Assembly: GCA_001970955.1 (NCBI GenBank)
Contig: MPUH01000041.1
Span: 1 to 64,000, forward strand
Length of the DNA: 64,000 nt
Direction of reading: 5' to 3'
DNA from: Stentor coeruleus
Taxonomy: Eukaryota > Ciliophora > Heterotrichea > Heterotrichida > Stentoridae
The translations under genes and the position numbers were made by a program. The notes under the pieces are model-generated. The model had not been told where the DNA came from, did not search any database, and saw only the letters and a list, made by a program, of their open reading frames with translations. Every line of letters starts with the position of its first letter. Position 1 is the stretch's first letter. This document shows, piece after piece, positions 1-9,400 of this stretch.

Positions 1-384
1 GTAAAAAACATTTAAAATGATGTTGGCTTAATATGGTTTTATATATTTTAATATAAAAGATTGATAATGAAGTTAATATTTAGATTGTTGTATATTAAGT
101 CAGGAAAATTAATAGGTAGGAATTTTGGTATACAAGGATGTGATAGATTTCTCGCTTAAGTTTAAATCAACTATGGTTGGTAATTCAGAATTATATAAAA
201 AAATTATTTTATTCACTAACAAAGAAATAATTATAATTATCTAGTCAGAGTATAAGTTTACAAAACTACTTTTAAAATATAAACATGTTATATCCAATCA
301 AAGTACTACTTTATAATAATTTTACATACTCAGTATCACTAAAAGTTTTCCAAGATAATAGAAATATAACACCTAAAAAAAATA
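1..384. other. Intergenic, left edge
   Basis: AT-rich sequence with no open frame of note and no recognisable RNA gene. An in-frame TAA at 367-369 lies just before the ATG of the uniporter-like frame. No telomeric repeat is seen at the window edge. Confidence 0.6.
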
Positions 385-1242
385 ATGGCCATGCGAATTA
401 TAAGCCCAATCGCAACTCTCAATCAAACAAGTGAAAAAATTATCATCCCACTCGCCAAAATATCCCTAGAATTTTCTCTAAATTCCTTCTCAACCGTTCA
501 TGAGCTTTCACAATACCTCACATATAAAGAAGTGGAGTCTAGGGAAAGGAATAAGGTTGACTGCAAGTTTTCTAAGATCAGCATTAAGTTGACCAGGGAA
601 TCTGATTGAGCAGGTTACACCTGCATAAACTCAGAATATTATAAAATCCTCCCTCAAAGTACAATGTGTTTATTTCATGCGCATAATCTTTTTGATCATC
701 TAAACATAAAACTTCAAGATCGTCAATTACTCCAACACAACTTAGACAACATAAACATTTTATTCAAAATTTCAAAAGAACTCAGTAAAGAAACAATTGC
801 CTTTGGACTATAGAAAAGTTGTGAAAGTTTCACTTATAAAGCTTTGGTTGACTTTAAAAGTTCAATATCAGAAATGGTTATAGAAAAAGAGTTTATGGAT
901 GAGAAATTTAAAGTTATTAAAAAAAAAGCTGATAGTTTTGTTGATAGGATTCTTTGGGGTGTTTTTGGTTTGTTAATATCACAAACAACGTATATTGGTG
1001 TTGGGACTTATGTTATTTTTTCTTGGGATATTATGGAACCACAGGCTTATTTAATTAATTTAGGGAATGCTATTTTGGTATATGCAGGGTTTTGTTATGG
1101 AAATTTGAGCTATAAAGGATTGAATATTGTTGAATCGATGAAGAGGTTGAGGATAGAGAAAATTTGCAAACAAGAAGGATTTGATTTAGAAAAGTATGAA
1201 GAGTTAGGTAGGAAGATTATGGAGTTTAAAACTAGGCATTAA
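385..1242 (+). CDS. Mitochondrial calcium uniporter (MCU)-like protein, frame interrupted by two stops
   Basis: Reads as a pore-forming subunit of the inner-membrane Ca2+ uniporter. The C-terminal part (from about 844) has a coiled-coil stretch, a first membrane segment, the signature WDIMEP selectivity motif (about 1024-1041), a second membrane segment, and a tail ending [13 protein letters not shown], which resembles the end of animal MCU. Upstream, the same reading frame continues back to an ATG at 385, giving about 285 codons, close to mature MCU length. It contains TGA at 607-609 and TAG at 811-813. No 15-17 nt GT-AG intron removes either stop. The C-terminal block has no ATG near its start (844 is TTG), so it is unlikely to be a separate gene. 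Alternatives are a pseudogene, consensus errors or stop readthrough. The family call is strong; intactness is doubtful. Confidence 0.7.
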
Positions 1243-2257
1243 GTATTAGAATAATATATGAAGTTGAGGATTTGTATGCTGTGGGATTAGGGAATAAATT
1301 TTTTTTAGGAATTTTGACGAAATTTTAGTTTGATTCACTCTTTTAGGCACTTTAGCTTATTTTTTAAAGATTTTTTCTTAATACTAAACTTTAGATTGCT
1401 TGAGAGGAAATAAATACTCAGTTTAAAATGAATTATTATAACAGACTATTTTTTAAAGTAAAAAATTATTCAAAATTTTTGCATATTTAAATTGGTATAA
1501 GAATCCTTCGCATAATTCAAATATTTCAACCATCATCAAAATACCTCATTTCTTATACAATAAAATAGAGGAAAATTATATAAAAGTATTCTAACTTGCT
1601 CAGATCTTCAACATTTCAAAGCATGTTAAAAAAATATTAAAAACTATTAAAAATCAAGAAAAAATCCTTTAGCATACAAAATTCTCCAAAACTTTTTCTC
1701 CTACTAATTAAAACTTAAAATCTATTATTGGAAATCTTATTGTCAATAATTTATCCAATAAAATATACATTTATAATACTAAAAAAAAATACACTTTTTA
1801 TTATTATTTCAGTAGAATCTCACTTTTGTATCAGAAAAACTTATATCAAATTGATTTTATTATCAAATAATAGTATTAACAGAATTTATGTATTTATATA
1901 TAGAATATTATTAAACAAAGTTCTGCCATCATATATCTTTCATCAATTATCATTTGTTTTTGCCCTAAGAATCTAACCAAACTTAATACGCAATAAACCT
2001 TATCCTTAAACCTCTTACAAGTTTCTATTATACCCAAGCAGTAATTGATCTTTTTTGCTAAGATTTATAATTTATTAAATCCTTTTCAAAGATTAAACGA
2101 ATCCCAAACCTTAAAAGTGTTAAGTTGCATTGAAAACTGAATCATGCTATTAATTCACTCATTTTTTCATATCCAACCTTCTTTTAGTATCATTCTAAAA
2201 TTAATAAAATTTGTTACAAGATATAAGAGCGACGACATGGCTTAATAAAAATATTAA
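1243..2257. other. Intergenic, 1.0 kb
   Basis: Low-complexity AT-rich spacer. The only open stretch (1728-1976) begins at TTG and encodes a compositionally biased Ile/Leu/Tyr string, so I do not call it. A two-codon upstream ORF (ATG GCT TAA) lies near 2238, just before the next gene. Confidence 0.5.
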
Positions 2258-2713
2258 ATGGAATCATATCGGGCATCTATCGAAAGCATGCATTCAGTAT
2301 TAAGAAATGCTAATTTAGCTTCATCTAAAAACTTTTTGTATGAAGAAATCAAAAGACGCATGCCTAATAACAAAGAAAAAATGATAAATAGGATAAAAGA
2401 ATGTTATCAAGTTAGTGATGAAGAACTTTTCGAATTAGAATGTTTTTTTTCAAATTACGAACCTTTAGGAAATAAAAATCCAAAAGTTAAAGGAATGGAA
2501 TTGTTAGAAAATTTTCCATTCTTTGATACACTTTTGGATTATTGGATTACTATATTTGGACAAGAGACACCAGAAAAGCTATGCAGAATTTTTTTAATTA
2601 GATGCTGTGGATCTGAAGATCATAATGATATTAATGAGTGTGAAGTTAAATGGGAAAATTTTTTAAGTTCTTTATCAGCTTGTCTAAGTCAAAATACCTT
2701 TAATTATAATTAA
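2258..2713 (+). CDS. Hypothetical protein, 151 aa
   Basis: Intact ATG-to-TAA frame of 151 codons. The protein is soluble, mixed alpha, moderately acidic and rich in Glu, Asn and Cys, with no signal peptide or membrane segment. A central stretch around residues 75-115 is hydrophobic and aromatic (FPFFDTLLDYW, then IFLIRCC) and may be the folded core. I do not recognise the family. It is flanked by long AT-rich spacers on both sides, so its neighbours say nothing about function. Codon usage looks coding and resembles that of other genes here, which is the main support. Confidence 0.6.
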   Translation: MESYRASIESMHSVLRNANLASSKNFLYEEIKRRMPNNKEKMINRIKECYQVSDEELFELECFFSNYEPLGNKNPKVKGMELLENFPFFDTLLDYWITIFGQETPEKLCRIFLIRCCGSEDHNDINECEVKWENFLSSLSACLSQNTFNYN

Positions 2714-3544
2714 AGTTTTGATAACAGATTTAATAACTGATTACTATGATGATTTGAGGATTATTTTAGTTTACATATAGAACTTATATTCAAACCATAT
2801 TTAGATGTGTATAACTAATTATTTTATCTCTATTTTCGGCTAAAAATTGCAAAAAAATATACCTTTCAGAAAGCAGCGCATAAATATCAGATTATTTTTT
2901 GATAAAATTTTTTTGTTAGAAGGCTAAATATTAGATTAGTAGTTTGTGTGAGAAATTCTTGAGGCAGTTATAATAATTTAAAGAAAAAAATACTCTCTGA
3001 TGGTTAACGTAAATAATGATCATGTAGTGCTTATTGATTAATAAGATTTATTTATTTAAATATACTTAAATTATACTTGAAACTTATATAGAATAAAAAT
3101 TTTTTTCTCTTTTTTTAGATTCTACTGTAATTCACAAAATATGTAACTACTCAATAATAAAGGTATAATTGTGGCAAATAAACTATAAATAACATCATAT
3201 AAAAATTCAAGAAAAGCAATTACCCATATAAAAACAAAAAAATGTTGACCAAGGGAGTATTTTGCAGAAAAGTTCAAAGGCAACACACAAAAAAAAATCT
3301 TGACCTTTGCTATTCATTCAACTGATAAAATTTTCATCTTATAAAAAATTTATCATATGATTTAGTTGCTATATAAACACTATATACAATAAAATAATAA
3401 GTTATTAATAAATTTCTCCTTTGGCTTAATTTTTCTTACAAAAATTCTTATCGCAGGCATCATTATTCAGAATAATTATTCGAATACCAAAAAAAATAAT
3501 CTGAAAATTCTAACATGCTAAAATAATAGGACTATAAAAAAATA
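2714..3544. other. Intergenic, 0.8 kb
   Basis: AT-rich spacer. A slightly GC-richer patch at about 3245-3310 holds a short inverted repeat (CAAAGG / CCTTTG), but nothing diagnostic of an RNA gene. Confidence 0.5.
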
Positions 3545-3754
3545 ATGTCCTCATCAAAAAATGAACAGGCAGAAAAAGAAGCGCTTATTGACAAAATACT
3601 TCAACTTCAAAACACGTTACAAGACCTAACTAAAAAAATCGACTCCGTCAGAAGCGAAAATCAAGACTTAAGAGACGAAAATAATGTCCTCAAAGAGTAC
3701 ATAAACAACCTAATGCAAAAAGCTGGAAGTTTTAGCTCTGAGTCTTTATCTTAA
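3545..3754 (+). CDS. SCOC: Short coiled-coil protein (SCOC homologue)
   Basis: A 69-residue protein that is almost entirely one coiled coil. The order of features matches the conserved C-terminal part of animal SCOC: an LIDKILQLQNTLQDLT heptad segment, a charged run with S-E-N and D-E-N positions, then the tail EYINNLMQKAG, which corresponds to the YIENLM ending of SCOC. In animals this Golgi-associated protein binds the GTPase Arl1 and acts in Golgi traffic and starvation-induced autophagy; a similar role here is inference. The gene is complete (ATG to TAA) and single-exon, 117 nt before the next plus-strand gene. Short coiled coils can mislead, but the length and ending fit well. Confidence 0.75.
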   Translation: MSSSKNEQAEKEALIDKILQLQNTLQDLTKKIDSVRSENQDLRDENNVLKEYINNLMQKAGSFSSESLS

Positions 3755-3871
3755 AATAAAGAAAAACTTATAACTATCTAAGCAAATCATATAGGCTTAA
3801 ATCATTATTATATAAGATTAAGATATTCAATAAAAACAAGTTATAGAGAAGGTCAATTTGAGTTTAATAAA

Positions 3872-4219
3872 ATGTATTACTCACCTGCAAGAAATGTGAA
3901 AATCGATAGTGAATGGGTGGTTACTGGGCATAAAAATAGCTTTAGCCGTGAAAATCACCCACTAACCCCAAGGGCTCTTTATCCTTTTAGATCTAGACTA
4001 AGGCACATGGATTTTAGGAGATCAAGTCAGAATAAAAATCAGACTCATGATTATACATTCCCTTTGAATAAAGTATTCAAAGATACAGAGGTTTTTCCGA
4101 GGTTTCCAGTCAGGAAAGTCCCAATGTCAGTTAAAAGCAAACGACCATTGGCTGAATTTATTGACATTCTCGGCACTCAACTAATGTATGTTCCTAATAA
4201 AAGAATAAATAGACTATAA
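3872..4219 (+). CDS. Hypothetical basic protein, 115 aa
   Basis: Intact frame from ATG to TAA. The protein is strongly basic, rich in Arg, Pro and Ser, with no membrane segment and little predicted helix. Short repeated-looking turns such as R-F-P-V-R-K-V-P-M and P-L-T-P-R-A-L-Y-P-F suggest an extended or filament-bound protein, of the sort common among small ciliary inner-junction or microtubule inner proteins; that is only an impression. It follows the SCOC gene on the same strand after 117 nt. I do not recognise a family. Confidence 0.6.
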   Translation: MYYSPARNVKIDSEWVVTGHKNSFSRENHPLTPRALYPFRSRLRHMDFRRSSQNKNQTHDYTFPLNKVFKDTEVFPRFPVRKVPMSVKSKRPLAEFIDILGTQLMYVPNKRINRL

Positions 4220-4645
4220 TTATATTTAGTTTAGAAATTATCATAGACCATATAGCTCGTAATAATGATACTATACTATAATAATCCTTGATAACTAATA
4301 TATTTTTATGAAAATCAGAAAAAAGATTATAGATATAAGTATAAGCTAAGATTTATGGGTCAAAAAGATATAGATTTCAACTGATCATTTGGAAATAATT
4401 TAAATTATGAATAATAATTATCAGATGATTATAAAAAATTGAAATGTGTAAGTATGACTTATTAGGATATGAAGAGAATAAGAAGGAAATATTTTGGTTT
4501 GTATTATAATATATGCTTAGAAAGTTTGAGTAAATATTAGATTATTAAGCTAAAAATATATAAGAAAAAATTATATAAGATTCGATTTATCAATAAAACC
4601 AATTTAACATCTATTACATAAACTTTATGATAAGTTTATTTAATA
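4220..4645. other. Intergenic, 0.4 kb
   Basis: AT-rich, with several in-frame stops on both strands. Nothing recognised. Confidence 0.5.
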
Positions 4646-5557
4646 ATGGTTACTCTTGTAATTGGTCCTGGGGATATTGAGATAACTGGTTTAATACTTG
4701 AGACTGACCTCGGGAATCCTTTACAAGGACTTCCTGGTATGGTATCATTATACAACTATTCACAGTGTATTTTACAATATTTTATAGGCTACACATCAGC
4801 AAAACACAACACCAAAAAATACCTTGAGTCTATCCAAATCTGCTTTCACAAATATCTCAGTGACTTCCAAGGCCATACACTTCTAGTCCATTGTCACAAT
4901 TGGAAATCAGGAATAGGCCGAATCCTTATTTCAGATATAATCTCCTTAACATATCCAGGAATTATATTAGAATACTATACAAAAATATCTCAAGCCCTTG
5001 AAATAATCTCAGAATCACAGTCTTTCCTTTCAGGCTCATATCCAAAACCTAAGCCAGAACTTCATACAATCCAAGTTCTTGATCAAAAAATATGTGATTT
5101 TAAGCTTTTAAGAAACAAACTTTTATGCAATTACTTCAAAGTTTCTGGGGATTTATCTTTAGGTCTTATGAATATTCCTCCAAGAGTATGTTTTTTCCAA
5201 GAATTAATTGTGAAAATTGATGGAGAAATTGTTGGAGAAAAGTATGGTCCAGCTTTGATTGGGAAAATTGTTGGAGTTTCTTTGAATGAAGTAGGGAATT
5301 GTCTTGGACTTGGGGTTATAAGGGATTTTAATAGAGAAAATGGGATGATATATTTGGTAACACCTATTTGTGATCTTGATAAAGTAGATTGTTTAGAAGT
5401 TTATACAGGAGATGGAAGTTTGGTACTTGATAAAAATGATTTATGGCATGAGTCTTTAGTAGAGAGTTTTGAATTTGAGGTCCCGAATGTACTTCAAGGG
5501 GTTGTGTTGAGTGAAAAAGCTAATAAGTATCACCCTTCGAGGAATATTGGAAAGTAG
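4646..5557 (+). CDS. NOL9/GRC3-like (Clp1-family) protein lacking its P-loop
   Basis: Recognised from the core of the Clp1/NOL9/Grc3 polynucleotide 5'-kinase family. The Walker-B-side block ETDLGNPLQGLPGMVSL corresponds to the family's DxDxGQPExTPPGxVSL. It is followed by YFIGYTSAKHNTKKYLESI and the strand LLVHCHNWKSGIGRILISDII, which matches the 'N-T-x-G-W-x-x-G-x-G' block. The end (YHPSRNIGK) also resembles the family C-terminus. In the active enzyme this protein pairs with Las1 and phosphorylates pre-rRNA 5' ends in ITS2 processing. Here the N-terminus starts only five residues before GPGD, and the expected GxxxxGK[ST] loop plus about 25 residues are absent. The protein therefore seems unable to bind ATP normally. 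Complete frame of 303 aa, single exon. It could be a pseudokinase or the product of a local deletion. Confidence 0.65.
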   Translation: MVTLVIGPGDIEITGLILETDLGNPLQGLPGMVSLYNYSQCILQYFIGYTSAKHNTKKYLESIQICFHKYLSDFQGHTLLVHCHNWKSGIGRILISDIISLTYPGIILEYYTKISQALEIISESQSFLSGSYPKPKPELHTIQVLDQKICDFKLLRNKLLCNYFKVSGDLSLGLMNIPPRVCFFQELIVKIDGEIVGEKYGPALIGKIVGVSLNEVGNCLGLGVIRDFNRENGMIYLVTPICDLDKVDCLEVYTGDGSLVLDKNDLWHESLVESFEFEVPNVLQGVVLSEKANKYHPSRNIGK

Positions 5558-6473
5558 TTAATGAGAAGTTTGGTTTTTAATTGTAATTTTGCCGGTTTTT
5601 TTAAGGTATTGGATGCTGAAGTTTTATAGTGTGTTAGGTTTAGGTTATAGTTTGTTATTAATGGAAATTAACAAGGGCTGGACAATAGTCAAGCGATAAT
5701 TCCTAACTAATACTTATACTAATACTAATTAATGGAAATAAGATTTATATATTAATGCATATTTCGAGAATGTGATGTTTTAGAAAAACTAATCATTTTA
5801 CTTAGGATTATGTTTAAATTTCTTATAATTAATTACTAACAAGTTATTTTGTATTTATCTAATGTTTTTGTTCATTATTTGTAACTTTTTATGTGATTTT
5901 AAATACAATAATTGCACATAAGTTTTTTTTAGCTTTAGCACACCTTTCAACATAGCTCTACTTTTTCCACAAAAAAAAACAAGTTAAATTTACTGTCTAT
6001 ACCTTCTTCAAACTTACACCACTTTTTTCCCCTTTAAAACTATAAAAACATACTTTATTATCATAATCTTTCATAAATATACTTTAATAAACATATCTAT
6101 AAACTATAAAACCTTATAAATAATTAAAAAAAACAAAGTTAACAATATGTTATCCATCCTCAATATAAAAAAAACAATAAAAAGTTAGATAATTAACCAT
6201 AATTAACTCAATAAATTATAAAATCTATCATCAATATTTATACAAATATTATTTCAAGTATAATCGGCATTTATCGTTTTTTTTTTTCTTAAGCACACTC
6301 TTATATAAATAAAAAATGCAATCTTCTAAAAAACATCCAAATTTTAAAAAATACAACTATATACCAATCAAAGAAATAAAGATAATGACAAAGTATAATC
6401 TGCGATAATTGAGGAGGGTTTGGAATTATGTTAATGACCCGGTAGAATCTCAAAAGAACAAATTTAGTTATAA
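5558..6473. other. Intergenic, 0.9 kb, upstream of the Ca2+ channel
   Basis: From about 5930 to 6370 the plus strand is A- and C-rich with very few G, the polarity typical of the region upstream of plus-strand genes in this window. No RNA gene or repeat recognised. Confidence 0.5.
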
Positions 6474-9400
6474 ATGGATAACCTAAATGAGAGTCGCATG
6501 AAACAGATTAAAGCAGAAATATCTTTAGATGACCTTGAAAAACTCCCAATATATGCATTTTTCTCAACACAGAAAGAACCTGTTACCAAGAATAACTTAG
6601 GAGTTTATACAGCCTTATGGTATGAAGGACCTATGAAAATAGCTGAATACATTAACAACGGCCAAAGACTTAAACTAGGCTATGATAGCACAAGTATGAT
6701 TTGGTTCTTGGAGAAATGGCATGAAGGAACTTATGCCAAAAGCTGGAAGCAAGGGGAAAAACATTGGGGTGAATCACAATGCCACGATGGTTCTTCTGAG
6801 AATAAAGAGAAATGGTCTTTTTCCCCAACTGAAGAAATCTATGAGTATTCCCATCTTGAAACTGACAACAACTACGGATTAAGAACTGGGAATAAAGACG
6901 GAGTTTCATGGAAAGAAAACTGGTATAAAAAACCTGGGGACTCAGCTGTTGAAAAGTCTTGGGTTTCAAGTACGGCTAATTGGGGAGAAAAACAAGGGAT
7001 TATTGGGAGCAAAACTTGGAGTTTAACCTGGCGTGAAGAAGGGGGAAAATATGAAGAAAAAACTAAAAATGAAGATTCAGGCCGTGCTTGGGGGTATATA
7101 AAAGGCAAAGATGGTAAAAAAGAATGGTTTGAAAACTGGAGTTCTTCCGATAAAGAAAAAACTAGTGACAAATGGTGGCAAGAAAACGGTAAAAAGTGGG
7201 GTATCAAACGGATTATCAGAGGTTCAAATGAAGATATTGAAGAGTGGGAAGGTAACCAAAGCAGTCGTAGAGTAATAAAAAAATCCAACAGTCTCTCCAA
7301 AAGTCGCTTCCTCAGTCCACAATTATCAGTCCGTGAATCTAAACCAATAGACGAATTTATCGTCTTACAATCAGATCAAAGTATCGCCCCATTAATATCA
7401 AATATAAAACCTAAAAAAAGCATAAATCAAATCCATGAAAAACACAAATCAAGAGATGATGAATATCAAAGACTAATTCAAGATGAAACACATCTTCATC
7501 CATTAAACTCTAATACAAAATCCTTAAGTAACAAAACTTTATCAAACATCTCACAAATCTCAGTTACAGAACAAGAAAATAAAGACCAAAACGATGAAAA
7601 TCAAGAGATTCCAACAGAAAGAATCCCAGAATTAGTGAATTACTTACAAATACGAATAAGAACCAACATGGAAAAAGTTGAAGAATATACTGATGAATAT
7701 CCACTTCTTGAACTGAGAAAAGCAATTTTAAGAATAGCTAAAGGGATATCAGAAATATTTAAGCTTATTATAAATAGTGCAGTATTTCAAATCATAATCA
7801 TTTTAGTAATATTATTCAATACAGTTATCTTAGCTTTAGAAGATCCAAGAGATACAATACTTCCTTATCCTTATAATAAGATTGAGTTATTTTTTGTGTA
7901 TTTTTATACAGCTGAGTTTGCTATGATTGCTGGGGCGAATGGGCTTTTTTTGAATAGTGACTCTTATTTTAGAGACTGGTGGAATATTTTGGATTTTACT
8001 ATACTTGTCACTGCTTGGCTTAGTGCTTTTGCTGGGTCGGGTTTTAGATTATCTTCACTGAGATCTTTGCGTATTTTACGCCCTTTGAAAAGCATTTCTT
8101 CAATTCGAGGTATGAAAGCGCTTGTGTTTGCTTTGTTGAATTCTATAAAGCCTTTATTATCAGCTTTTTTTATACTGTTTTTTTTTATATTGATTTTTGC
8201 TATTGCTGCGGTACAATTGTGGATGGGGTTATTGACAAATCGATGTGTAAATATACATGATGGAATTTATAGTGATACAGGACTGGTGTGTGGAGCAGAA
8301 AAATGTCCAATTAACTATGAGTGTATTAGTAGTCTTGATAATCCGAATTATGGGGTGACAAATTTTGATAATATTTTTATAAGCCTTGTTACAATTTTTC
8401 AGATTATAACACTTGAAGGATGGACTACTGTTATGTATATAACTCAAACAGCTTCAAGTTATTATGTGATATTTTTCTACATGCCTCTGATTTTCATTGC
8501 GGCAAATCTTATCCTAAATTTCACCCTAGCTATTATCACAATATCTTTTGAAATAATCTCCAGTAGTATGATTGAAAAAAGAAACAATGAGCTTGAGTCA
8601 GTTAGCGACCCAATCTTCAGAACAATCTATAACAATACAGTGAAATTTCCTTTAGAATCTAAAAACTCTGAAGAAAAAGCTCATATAAACCCAAACAACG
8701 CTAAATCTCAAGAAGAAGAGACTGAGAAACTGGAATTTACAATAAAAAACATAAAATTCAACAAAAACATTCATCAAATAGTCCGACCTTCATGGATAAT
8801 TGGTGAAGCATATGAGGTAGAAAATGATGATTATTATCGATTTGAAACCGAACGTTTTGAAGGTAAAAATGCTATAGACAGCAATAGTAGAATAACAAAA
8901 CAATTAACTGATTCATCAAAAGTTCCTCCTATATTTAATAAGAAATCAAGTGAATGTCAGCCTTCATTTTTAATTGAACCTCAATATAGTTATATGAGAG
9001 ATTTACTTTATGTTGGTAAAGCTGAGACTAAAGAAATTATTACTGAACAACCTGATCCTGAGACTACAAAGAAAAAACGTAGATCTTATAGTAGATTAAA
9101 AAGTGCTATTACTATAAAACATAAAGATCAGGATATACTTAAGAAAAACCCTTCAACTTTAAAAAGGTCAAGATTAGAATTGTTGGAATCATATAAAATC
9201 ACGTCAGGATCGAGTTTAGAAATTTTACCTATTCCGATTAAACCTAATATTGGAAGTATGTATTGTTTTTCTTATAGGGATTATGATCAACATGATCCAA
9301 TGCTAGTGTTTTATGGGAAAATGGTTAAAAAAACTTTTAGGAAATTCAAAGAGTTTAAAAATAAATATAAACTTTTTCACTTTTTGGCGATGAGGTTTCA

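Noticed and set aside
799-813. A GC-AG 15-nt intron covering the TAG of the uniporter frame
   Set aside because: It starts GC, has C rather than A at position 10, and would not solve the TGA at 607.
1728-1976. 82-codon open frame
   Set aside because: Starts at TTG and encodes a low-complexity Ile/Leu/Tyr string in AT-rich spacer; no coding signature.
3245-3310. Small RNA gene with a CAAAGG/CCTTTG hairpin
   Set aside because: Six-base stem with a long A-rich loop; expected by chance in this composition.
6670-7300. Two overlapping open frames on the minus strand under the Trp-rich repeat region
   Set aside because: They are shadows: composition follows the antisense of Trp/Lys/Glu codons and the plus-strand frame is continuous with a channel.
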